Assembly: GCA_003343905.1 (NCBI GenBank)
Contig: QAKI01000048.1
Location: 1 to 64,000, forward strand
Source of the DNA: Subdoligranulum variabile
GTDB lineage: Bacteria > Bacillota > Clostridia > Oscillospirales > Ruminococcaceae
DNA length: 64,000 bases
Direction of reading: 5' to 3'
Below, one piece after another: positions 7,469 to 15,398 of this stretch. Position numbers and translations under genes: made by a program. The notes beneath the pieces are model-generated. The model had not been told where the DNA came from. It worked only from the letters and a program-made list of their open reading frames with translations, and made no database searches. Numbering within the stretch: the stretch's first letter is position 1; every line of letters begins with the position of its first letter.

Positions 7469-7486
7469 GCGATCCGTTTTTTATTT
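7457..7486 (+). terminator. Terminator overlapping the kinase stop codon
   Basis: Hairpin CGGATCGC (7457-7464), loop GTAA, GCGATCCG (7469-7476), then TTTTTTATTT. The TAA stop of the kinase is the loop. It separates the regulator pair from the ABC genes or attenuates transcription into them. Confidence 0.85.
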
Positions 7487-7549
7487 GCCGTTGTCTTTTT
7501 GTTGTGATTTATCTTTTAGAATAAAATCAACAAAAAGGAGGCGAAACCT

Positions 7550-8614
7550 ATGAGAGCCATTATACGGCGCGAGATCCTCAATTATCTGAAACGGCCGCTG
7601 TTCTGGCTTGCGGTCGCGGTCGTGGTATTCGGGGTCTTTCAAGAATTGCATCCGTATCTTACCATCCACTACATCACATCAGAGGAAGAACTGCAAAACG
7701 GCCAACCCGAAACCGTCCGCAAAGGCGACATTTATGACGGTTATATTCCCGTGGGTGACGAAGAGCACCGAAAACTCTGGGAAAAAGCAGTTCAGGAAAC
7801 GCTCCGTTCAGATTTTGGAATGGACGCAAAGGAAGCCGCCGCCGTCATTCAGCAAATGCGCGGAATGGCGGTCCCGGAAGCCTGCTCTTTTCTGGAAGAA
7901 CAGTACGGCTGCTATAATATGCAATACACATGGGAAGATACGTCCTACCGCAAAGGAACGATGGACGAAGTCAACGCTTATATAGCCGAAAACCTCAAAG
8001 AGCATCCGTTTTCCTACTATTTTTCCCGAAAATTCGCTGATTACTCCGGGCTTTACATGGGGTTTGCGGCCACAGTCTTATTGGCGTTCCTTTTCCTGCA
8101 GGATATGCGGAAGAATACCTATGAGCTGCTGCACACCAAACCCATTCGTGCCGCGCAGTATGTCATCGGCAAGGCAATGGGCGGCTTCATCGTCTGTCTG
8201 CTCATTCTCGGTATCCTTGATTTGGTATTTTGGGCGGCCTGTCTGGTATGTACGCAAAGCAGCGGGTTTGAAGTGCGGCTGACGGATTTTCTCTTTTCGA
8301 CCTGCCTGTATATCCTGCCCAATATGCTGATGATCGTATGCGTATATACCATCGTGGCGCTCCTGTTCCAGAACCCATTACCGGCGGTCCCCCTGTTGAT
8401 CCTCTATATGGTCTATTCCAATATGGGCACCAAAAATGCCGCGGGGGTCTATGCCTACCGCGGACGGCCATTGGCGATCATGGTTCGCTTCCCGGATATG
8501 TTTTTTGACGTGACACCGCCGCCGTTTGCTTTGCTCAACCAATTCTGGCTGTTGGTTGTTTCCGGCCTTATCCTGTGGGCCGGGGTCCGGCTTTGGAGGA
8601 GGCGAAGAATATGA
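7550..8614 (+). CDS. ABC transporter permease
   Basis: This 354-aa ABC-2-like membrane subunit has one N-terminal membrane helix (about 16-35), an extracytoplasmic domain of roughly 130 residues, then about five helices (from about residue 165). A cytoplasmic RREILNYLKRP precedes the first helix. This layout is typical of permeases of lantibiotic-immunity or bacitracin-type exporters. AAGGAGG precedes the ATG, and the gene overlaps the next permease by 4 bp (ATGA). Substrate unknown. Confidence 0.85.
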   Translation: MRAIIRREILNYLKRPLFWLAVAVVVFGVFQELHPYLTIHYITSEEELQNGQPETVRKGDIYDGYIPVGDEEHRKLWEKAVQETLRSDFGMDAKEAAAVIQQMRGMAVPEACSFLEEQYGCYNMQYTWEDTSYRKGTMDEVNAYIAENLKEHPFSYYFSRKFADYSGLYMGFAATVLLAFLFLQDMRKNTYELLHTKPIRAAQYVIGKAMGGFIVCLLILGILDLVFWAACLVCTQSSGFEVRLTDFLFSTCLYILPNMLMIVCVYTIVALLFQNPLPAVPLLILYMVYSNMGTKNAAGVYAYRGRPLAIMVRFPDMFFDVTPPPFALLNQFWLLVVSGLILWAGVRLWRRRRI

Positions 8615-9285
8615 TGACGCTTGAAAGAAAGATCTGCCTGCCGCCTTACAAACTGGCCTATTCCTTTTGCTTCGTGCTCGTTTTAAGTCTGGTACGGGGC
8701 GTAAGTTTCACCTGTGAGATCGGTGTTGCCATGGAAGCCCCCATGGCCGTGCTTGCCATCGTTTTCTGCGCGGATACCTATACGCAGGAGATCGTTTCCA
8801 AACGGTCCGAAGTCCATCGTTTATATCCCGTAAAAAACCGACTGCGCTCCATGGCGGCAAGAATGGCCGTTCAGCAGGGCGCACTTATTCTGCTCAGTGC
8901 GATCGGATACGGGTTGTTTTTCCTTTTCCAAAATCCGCCTTCGCTGTATCAGCCAGGGGAAAGTCCCGAAACAGAATGGGAAATGTTCCTCATGTTTTTG
9001 GCCGCCATGATCGTCACATTATGCTTCTGGGGAAGTCTGTCGAACCTGCTCTCCTGCCTGTTTCGGAATATGTGGGCAGGGATCGAGTGCTGCATCGCCG
9101 TCTGGCTTGTGACGAATTCCCTATTCGGGGATCAAGTGCTGGGAGATTGGAACGTATTTTCCTACACTTTCCGAAACATTGCAGACAGCCGGGATGTTCA
9201 TTGGCTCTATGGAAAGGTCCTGTGCCTGGTTCTTTGCGCCGCAATGGCATTTTTAATGCCGAAAATCATACGGAAAAGAGGGTGA
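8611..9285 (+). CDS. ABC transporter permease (second subunit)
   Basis: This 224-aa protein has about six hydrophobic segments. The ATG at 8611 overlaps the stop of the first permease and has GGAGGAGG upstream; longer upstream ORF extension is rejected for that reason. The residues MEAPMAVLAIVFCADTYTQEI resemble the first membrane region of ABC-2 permeases. It likely forms a heterodimeric channel with the product of 7550-8614, energised by the ATPase at 9291. Confidence 0.8.
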   Translation: MMTLERKICLPPYKLAYSFCFVLVLSLVRGVSFTCEIGVAMEAPMAVLAIVFCADTYTQEIVSKRSEVHRLYPVKNRLRSMAARMAVQQGALILLSAIGYGLFFLFQNPPSLYQPGESPETEWEMFLMFLAAMIVTLCFWGSLSNLLSCLFRNMWAGIECCIAVWLVTNSLFGDQVLGDWNVFSYTFRNIADSRDVHWLYGKVLCLVLCAAMAFLMPKIIRKRG

Positions 9286-9290
9286 ACGGT

Positions 9291-10226
9291 ATGAGTATTA
9301 CGATCCACAATTTAACGGTCACATTCAAGAACAAAGCGACAGCCATACGCCACGCGGATCTGGAAATTCCCGGCGGCATTTATGGCCTGCTGGGGGAAAA
9401 CGGCGCGGGAAAAACCACCCTGATGCGGGTACTGACTACGGTTTTGCCCCCTACCAGCGGCACTGTAACAATGGACGGGATCCCGTACTGTGAAGAAAAC
9501 TATCCTGCGATCCAGAAACAGATCGGCTACCTTCCGCAGGAAATCGACCTGTACCCCAATCTGACAGTTCAGGAATGTTTGGAATACATGGGGGATCTGT
9601 CCGGCATCCCCAAAGGCCGGTGTAAGGAGCGGATCCAGTATTATCTTGAAAAAACCAGCTTGACCGAACATCGGAAAAAGAAGATGAAGCAGCTATCCGG
9701 CGGCATGAAACGGCGGGTAGGGCTGGTGCAGGCGCTTCTCAACGACCCAAAATTTTTGATCGTAGACGAACCCACCACCGGGCTTGACCCGGAAGAACGG
9801 ATCCGCATCCGTAATCTGCTGGTAGACTTTTCTGAAAGGCGCACCGTATTGTTTTCCACCCATGTGGTCGAAGATCTGGTCGCCACCTGCAACCAGCTTG
9901 CCGTCATGAAAAAGGGGCGTTTCCTTTATGCAGGCAGCATGACCGCACTGATCCGGCAAGCCCAGGGCCATGTTTGGGTCTGCACGGTATCCAATGAAAG
10001 CGAAGCCCGAAAAATAGAACATCAATACCATATCTCGTCCAAGCAGTTTGTAAACGGCGGCCTGCAAATGAAGATCATCAGCCCGATGCGCCCGCAAACA
10101 GACTGCCGCCCCTGCGAAGCGACTCTGGAAGATGCCTACCTCTATTTGTCCAGCAGACGCCCTGTTTCGCCGTCCGCTGCGGCAGCCCCGGCGGGCCGCT
10201 CCGCGCCCTTTCTCAAAAAACGATAG
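9291..10226 (+). CDS. ABC transporter ATP-binding protein
   Basis: This 311-aa ATPase drives the two permeases upstream. Walker A is GENGAGKTT (35-43), the signature is LSGGM (135-139), Walker B is LIVDEP (156-161) with PTTGLDP, and the switch histidine is in FSTHVVED. The start at 9291 has GGGTGAACGGT just before it. The last ~20 residues (Ala/Pro-rich, PVSPSAAAAPAGRS) look unlike the family and may be a recent C-terminal extension. It belongs to the antibiotic-peptide or immunity-type exporter class judged from length and context. Confidence 0.93.
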   Translation: MSITIHNLTVTFKNKATAIRHADLEIPGGIYGLLGENGAGKTTLMRVLTTVLPPTSGTVTMDGIPYCEENYPAIQKQIGYLPQEIDLYPNLTVQECLEYMGDLSGIPKGRCKERIQYYLEKTSLTEHRKKKMKQLSGGMKRRVGLVQALLNDPKFLIVDEPTTGLDPEERIRIRNLLVDFSERRTVLFSTHVVEDLVATCNQLAVMKKGRFLYAGSMTALIRQAQGHVWVCTVSNESEARKIEHQYHISSKQFVNGGLQMKIISPMRPQTDCRPCEATLEDAYLYLSSRRPVSPSAAAAPAGRSAPFLKKR

Positions 10227-10303
10227 CGCGGCGCAGTAAGCCCCTGCGCCGGGCTGCAGGCCGTCACCGTTGCAGTTCCCACCTTTGCACAGCCAAAAGA
10301 AAT

Positions 10304-10342
10304 CCCGCGTGCGCAAGTTCCTGCTTGCGCACGCGGGCTTTT
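10304..10342. terminator. Bidirectional terminator between convergent genes
   Basis: Arms CCCGCGTGCGCAAG (10304-10317) and its complement (10324-10337) enclose a 6-nt loop. CTTTT follows on the plus strand and ATTTCTTTT on the minus strand. It serves both the ABC operon and the MATE gene. Confidence 0.8.
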
Positions 10343-10392
10343 CCGCACCCGGCACGGCCTCCGCCGGGCCGAGCATCCCTACTTTATTATAA

Positions 10393-11730
10393 TCAGGCGT
10401 TTTTCCAGTAGCGGCGGCGAAAGTACAGCAGCACAAGGACCGCCACCACGGCCGCCAGCAGCGCCGTGCCCGACATATTGAACCACAGGCCGTTCAGCCC
10501 CAGCGGCCAGAGGGCCGCGATCAGCAGCACCGGGAACAGCAGCGCCGTCGAGATGGACAGCAGCGAAGCCAGCACCGGCTTTTCCACCGCCGACATGAAG
10601 CTCTGGGTGGCGAAGCTGAACCAGCGGGTCAGGTAGGTCAGGCAGAACAGCCGCAGGGCCGGGACCGCCATGGCATAGACCGCCGGTTCGGAGTCCGCCA
10701 TGAACAGCGTGGTGATCTGCCCCGGAAAGGCGAAGATCACCGCCGCCGCCAGGACCGAGATGCTGCCCGCCGCCAGGAAACAGCGTTTTTCGATCGCCAG
10801 CACCCGGTCGCGGCGGCCCGCGCCCCAGTTATAGCCCACCGCGGGCTGCAGGGAGTCGCACATGCCGTACATGAACTGCATCACGATGCCGTCGGCGTAC
10901 ATCAAAATGCCGTAGACCGAGACCGCCGCCGCGCCGCCCACGCGCAGCAGCACCATGTTCATCAGGATCGAGGTGACACGGCCAGCGATATTATTTAAGA
11001 ACGTGGGCGTGCCGCAGGTGACGATCTGCCGGATGATGGGCCAGGTGAAATGCGGGCGGCGGAATTTCAGCGTCAGGCTGCCGCAGAAGAACGGCCACAT
11101 GGCGACCACCACGCAGATCATCATGCCCACGCTGGTACCCAGCGCTGCGCCCCACACGCCGACGCGCAGCACCGCCAGCATGATGAACTCGCCCAGCGCG
11201 CAAAGCACCGACATGGCTACGTTGAGCATCATGCTGCCTTTGATGCGCCCGCAGATGCGCAGGTAGTTGTCCACCGCGTAGAGCATGCCGGTCACCGGCG
11301 AAGTGATGGCGTACACCCGGATATACTGGGTCGCCATTTCCAGCAGCGCGCCCTCGGCGCCCATCCAGCGCAGCAGCATCGGCGACGCCAGGTACAGGAA
11401 CGCCCCCACCACGATGCCCTGGGCCATCACCATCAGGCAGGCGCAGGTGAAGATGTTGTTGGCTTCCTCGGGGCGCTTTTCCCCCAGGCGTACCGAGATC
11501 GGCACCGCGGAACCCACGCCGATCAGGTCCGAAATGGCAAAGTTGATGATGACCAGCGGCATAGCCAGGTTGATGGCGGCAAAGGCTTCGCCGCCCAACA
11601 ACTGCCCCACAAAGACGCCGTCCAGCAACTGATACAGCGAGGACGCCAGCATCCCGATCGAACCGGGCAGCGCCGCCTTGAAAAACAGGCGGGTGGGGCT
11701 GGTGTGCAGAAACAGGCTTTTTTGATCCAT
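10393..11730 (-). CDS. MATE family multidrug efflux transporter
   Basis: This 445-aa membrane antiporter has about 12 helices. The first helices read PGSIGMLASSLYQLLDGVFVGQLLGGEAFAAINLA, a typical NorM/MepA-like MATE opening, and the protein repeats as two halves. It probably exports cationic compounds using a Na+ or H+ gradient. I start at ATG 11730 (MDQKSLFLH), which has GGAGGGAAGGGA upstream. The longer frame to 11847 has no such site. Confidence 0.9.
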   Translation of the reverse strand: MDQKSLFLHTSPTRLFFKAALPGSIGMLASSLYQLLDGVFVGQLLGGEAFAAINLAMPLVIINFAISDLIGVGSAVPISVRLGEKRPEEANNIFTCACLMVMAQGIVVGAFLYLASPMLLRWMGAEGALLEMATQYIRVYAITSPVTGMLYAVDNYLRICGRIKGSMMLNVAMSVLCALGEFIMLAVLRVGVWGAALGTSVGMMICVVVAMWPFFCGSLTLKFRRPHFTWPIIRQIVTCGTPTFLNNIAGRVTSILMNMVLLRVGGAAAVSVYGILMYADGIVMQFMYGMCDSLQPAVGYNWGAGRRDRVLAIEKRCFLAAGSISVLAAAVIFAFPGQITTLFMADSEPAVYAMAVPALRLFCLTYLTRWFSFATQSFMSAVEKPVLASLLSISTALLFPVLLIAALWPLGLNGLWFNMSGTALLAAVVAVLVLLYFRRRYWKNA

Positions 11731-11881
11731 CGTCCCTTCCCTCCATGAAAAAATCATTTTGCGCACCGTTAGCAAAACGCCGGACAAAGTACGGGCATTC
11801 AGCCCGTGCCTTATCCAGCGTATCATTTGCATTTTAGGGTAAACCAAAAAAGGAGATACGCAACAAACCTAAATTGATTGT

Positions 11882-11913
11882 TGCTTGATGATTATTTGCT
11901 CAAGCATTATAAT
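11882..11913 (+). promoter_or_regulatory. Promoter with overlapping operator for the HXXEE/TetR pair
   Basis: TTGATG (11885-11890) and TATAAT (11908-11913) are 17 bp apart. An inverted repeat TGCTTGA (11882-11888) and TCAAGCA (11900-11906) covers the -35 box and spacer. It is a likely site for the TetR protein encoded second in this operon. Confidence 0.7.
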
Positions 11914-11965
11914 GACCAAGAGACATATGTTGCATGATTGTGTGTCAGAAAGGACGGTTAAATAA

Positions 11966-12691
11966 ATGAAGTTTTATGTTAGACATTGGTATAGTGTAAA
12001 TTTATTTTTTTTAGTAGTGCTTGGACTTATATTATTATTGAATGGCAGTTCATTCAACACAATTCAAATACTTGTTATACTAAATCTAATGGCATTGATT
12101 ATTCATCAGTTTGAGGAATACTGCTTTCCTGGTGGAGAACCTGCAATTATGAATATCGTTTTACAAAACAGCGATATTCCGAACAGATATCCTTTGAATC
12201 AATTTTCAGCGATGTTTACTAATGTATTTACAGCAATTATTATGTACGGGATTGCGATATTTTTCCCAAATATCATGTGGCTCTCTCTTGCTCCCATGCT
12301 ATTTAACTTCGGGCAATTTATCATACATGGCATAGTTACAAATAAAATGATGAAAACTTTTTATAATCCTGGACTAGGTGCTGTTGTTTTTCTACATCTT
12401 CCTATAAGTATTTACTATTTTTGGTATGTAAATGTAAATCAGTTACTATCTCCAACCGATTGGTTATTTGGGATTTTGTTTACAATTCTTTGTGCTGGTT
12501 TTGGTGTTGGTATTATGACTTATATACTTTTTGCTTCTAGAAATTCAAAATGGGTATTTGATGATGTTGAAATGGCTCGCTTCCATGTGCAAGAAAAATT
12601 AAAATATAAAAATATTCGATTAGACAATAAAGGAACTGTTCTGCCCATGAAAAAAATACAGGAAATTCAAAGAAAACTTCATAAGGAGTAA
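11966..12691 (+). CDS. HXXEE domain-containing membrane protein
   Basis: This 241-aa protein has about six membrane segments. It carries the HxxEE motif (His47, Glu50, Glu51 in IIHQFEEY), a second membrane His in FIIHGIVTN, and NPG in FYNPGLGAV. These define the HXXEE family, which may be a membrane metal-dependent enzyme. Its function is not established. The gene is strongly AT-rich compared with its neighbours, as is the next one, which suggests horizontal transfer. It is followed within 10 bp by a TetR gene. Confidence 0.85.
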   Translation: MKFYVRHWYSVNLFFLVVLGLILLLNGSSFNTIQILVILNLMALIIHQFEEYCFPGGEPAIMNIVLQNSDIPNRYPLNQFSAMFTNVFTAIIMYGIAIFFPNIMWLSLAPMLFNFGQFIIHGIVTNKMMKTFYNPGLGAVVFLHLPISIYYFWYVNVNQLLSPTDWLFGILFTILCAGFGVGIMTYILFASRNSKWVFDDVEMARFHVQEKLKYKNIRLDNKGTVLPMKKIQEIQRKLHKE

Positions 12692-12700
12692 GTATTGATT

Positions 12701-13252
12701 ATGAACAAACAGCCTGAAGTGACTGAAGCAACAAAGCAAGCATTTATTGACGCTTATTTCAAATTGAGAAAACAAAAGCGATTATCGGAAATTACTATTA
12801 AAGATATTACCAACATTACCGGAAACAATCGTTCAACTTTTTATAGATATTTTGAAAATATTTATATGCTTAATGATGTTTTTCTAGATTATGTATATTG
12901 CATGTTTGGAAAAGAAATTTTATCAAACATGAAAAATTTAAACGACATCGAAGCATTTTCAATAGGTTTTATCAACCTTTATAACAATTGGAGAGATTAT
13001 ATAGAGATAATTTTTTCAGACGTCAATGATATACGAATTGGAAGTAAATTGAGCAACACTATAAAAAAACAGTTTATGAAAAGCTCTAACTTAAATAGTA
13101 ACTTGTTGGACTATTATGGTAATGCTTATGTTACTATGATTATTTCTACTTTAGGGCATTGGGTTCAACATAAAGATATCCCTTTAAAAGAAGTTGCAGA
13201 AGTTATTTTTCATCTAATCAACAATGGTTTCAACGAATTTCTAAAACAGTAA
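12701..13252 (+). CDS. TetR/AcrR family transcriptional regulator (AT-rich island)
   Basis: This 183-aa regulator has a TetR HTH at residues about 9-56 (QAFIDAYFKLRKQKRLSEITIKDI, then NRSTFYRYFENIYML). The C-terminal region resembles TetR_C domains of YcdF/DhaS-like members. The ATG at 12701 has AAGGAG upstream. It is AT-rich and pairs with the HXXEE gene. It probably autoregulates through the repeat at 11882-11906. Confidence 0.85.
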   Translation: MNKQPEVTEATKQAFIDAYFKLRKQKRLSEITIKDITNITGNNRSTFYRYFENIYMLNDVFLDYVYCMFGKEILSNMKNLNDIEAFSIGFINLYNNWRDYIEIIFSDVNDIRIGSKLSNTIKKQFMKSSNLNSNLLDYYGNAYVTMIISTLGHWVQHKDIPLKEVAEVIFHLINNGFNEFLKQ

Positions 13253-13621
13253 TCTTTTATCCAATCCATAAAAAAGTATGTTAGCGGCTAATCTTAGGAT
13301 TGACTGCCTTTTTTAACAAAAGACACCAATTTAGGTGTCTCTTGGTGTAATTATTATGTCATATCAAAGCTCATTCAATCGTGGTAAAATGCGTGCTTTT
13401 CTATACTTCAAAGTGCTTGAAAGTGTAGTGTTTATAAGGATAATCAAAAATTAGATATAAAATTTATAAAACAAAATGAATGAGTAGCCCTCCGTGCAAA
13501 GAATACGATACCATATTCAAAAAAGAAAGTCAAACCGCCCCCGGCTGCGCGTTGCGCCCGTTGGGGCGGCGTGTTATAATTATAGTGAATTTTTGTTGCC
13601 ATACGGCAAGGAGGCCCATGG
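13253..13621. other. Intergenic region, AT-rich, with one hairpin and a promoter
   Basis: No gene is seen. AGACACC (13321-13327) and GGTGTCT (13334-13340) form a hairpin. Its T-run lies on the minus-strand side, and it may mark the end of the foreign AT-rich island. A promoter, TTGCGC (13552-13557) and TATAAT (13575-13580) with 17-bp spacing, precedes the GC-rich glycan genes. AAGGAGG lies 7 bases before the ATG at 13622. Confidence 0.6.
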
Positions 13622-15379
13622 ATGAAACAGCTCACCACCGTTTTCCGGCGGCACCGCTGGCTGCTGCTTGCGATCGGCTACCTGCTGGTGCTGGCGTTCG
13701 CGGTCATGTACCTGCGCGTCACCATCAGCGTGCCGCCCGAAGGGGACGACAAGCTCACCTTAAACAAATGGATGTACGACTTTGAACGCATGCCCTTCTG
13801 GCAATATCTGCTGCAGGACCTGCAGGAGCGGCTGCGCTACTTTACGCTGGATCAGGTGCGGTTCTTCCCGTTCCACTATCCGTCGGCGGTGTCGCTGCTG
13901 TTCTTCGGCACGCTGACCAGTTACCGGCTGTACATCATTGGCGTGACAGCGGCCGCCGCCTTCCTGACCGGGCGGGTGGTGGCGCGGCTGGCCCGCAGCG
14001 AGGCGCTGGCCCTGGGCGCCTTTACGCTGACGCTGGCTTTGGCCCCCATCTTCAACGAGGGCATGTACAGCTACTACGCCGTGCCCCAAAAAACGCTGTT
14101 CTGGGCCATGGCGGCCTGGCTGTGCCTGCTGCGCCTGCAGGATACCGGCCACCGCCGCTGGGGCGTTGCCGCCGCTGTGCTGGCGTTTTTGTCCTGCGGG
14201 ACCTATGAGGAAGGCTACATGTACGCCGCGCTGGCGGCCCTGGTATGGGTGGTGCTGCGCCGCAGCCTGAAGCGCGGCCTGCTGGGCTGCGCGCCCGTGC
14301 TGGGCGGCAGCGCCGTGGCGCTGGCGTTCCACCTGGCGTCGTCCCGCGGGACCGGCGCAGGCAACACGTTCTCGCTGAATATAGGCGAGATCGCCCGCGT
14401 GACCGTGCAGCAGATGGCGGCGTCCATCCCCTTCCTCAGTCCGATGCTGCTGGAGGAGGACCCCGGCGTCATCACCAACGGCGACAAGCTGTGGCCGCTG
14501 CTGCTGGGCATCGCCGCCGGGCTGGTGCTGTGCTTTTTGCTGCCCCGGCGGCGGCTTCCGGGTCGGGTGCTGGGCGGCATGGCCGGGCTGGGTCTGCTGC
14601 TGTGGGCCGGGCCTGCGCTGCTGCTGGCCTGTTCGGAGCGTTACCAGCAGCCGGAAGCCATCACCTGGAAGTGGGGCTACATCCCCGCCGCGGCCAGCGC
14701 CGTCGGCTTTGCCCTGCTGCTGGCGGCGCTGATCGGCCTGCTGGCCGGTGCGCTGTACCGCCTGCCCAAAGTGCCCAGCGCCGTGCTGCGGCTGGCGCTG
14801 GCCGGTGTGATCGCCGTGGGGCTGTGCGCCAACGGGGCCTATACGCGGGCCTGCCTGCGCAACCACCACGCCCAAAACCTGGACAACTACTACTTCTTCA
14901 TCCAGACCATCGAAGCCGGGCTGGCTGACGATGTGACCGCCGACGACCTGCTGATCTGCAACGAAAGCGTCTGGGCCGGCAACCCCGACGCCGAATCCTA
15001 CTTCTTCTCCCGCTTTGCGCACCGGGAACTGAACGCCCAGGTGATCGGCGCCGGGACCGTGCCGGAGGACCTGGCCGGGTCGGTGTACGGCTACCAGACC
15101 TACCGCAACTACGGCGGCTATGACCTGGCCTGGTGCGGCCGCGCCCAAGACGACAGCGCCGAACTGCTGGACACCCTGAACGTATATGTGCAGGGCGCGC
15201 TGGTGCCGGACAACGCCGTGATCAAGTACAAGGTGCGCCTGCCCGACGGCACCGAGGAAGCCCGCGCCATCTGCCTGCTGGACTGCGACCGGACCGAGCG
15301 CAACGCCCGTGGCGACTACATCGCCACCGTGGAGGATTCCTCCATCGTGAACGCCAAAGTCATGATCTGGGACGGCTGA
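13622..15379 (+). CDS. Polytopic membrane protein, GT-C-like glycosyltransferase candidate
   Basis: This 585-aa protein has one N-terminal helix (about 12-33), a ~55-residue external loop, about ten further helices, and a soluble C-terminal domain (about 420-585). The layout matches GT-C enzymes, which use polyprenyl-phosphate sugars outside the membrane. The external loop carries DDKLTLNKWMYDFER, with acidic residues where GT-C enzymes keep their catalytic Asp. No family motif is certain. It is followed 20 bp later by a second large membrane protein. Annotated from topology and context only. Confidence 0.6.
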   Translation: MKQLTTVFRRHRWLLLAIGYLLVLAFAVMYLRVTISVPPEGDDKLTLNKWMYDFERMPFWQYLLQDLQERLRYFTLDQVRFFPFHYPSAVSLLFFGTLTSYRLYIIGVTAAAAFLTGRVVARLARSEALALGAFTLTLALAPIFNEGMYSYYAVPQKTLFWAMAAWLCLLRLQDTGHRRWGVAAAVLAFLSCGTYEEGYMYAALAALVWVVLRRSLKRGLLGCAPVLGGSAVALAFHLASSRGTGAGNTFSLNIGEIARVTVQQMAASIPFLSPMLLEEDPGVITNGDKLWPLLLGIAAGLVLCFLLPRRRLPGRVLGGMAGLGLLLWAGPALLLACSERYQQPEAITWKWGYIPAAASAVGFALLLAALIGLLAGALYRLPKVPSAVLRLALAGVIAVGLCANGAYTRACLRNHHAQNLDNYYFFIQTIEAGLADDVTADDLLICNESVWAGNPDAESYFFSRFAHRELNAQVIGAGTVPEDLAGSVYGYQTYRNYGGYDLAWCGRAQDDSAELLDTLNVYVQGALVPDNAVIKYKVRLPDGTEEARAICLLDCDRTERNARGDYIATVEDSSIVNAKVMIWDG

Positions 15380-15398
15380 CGCGCCAAGGAGGTTACCG

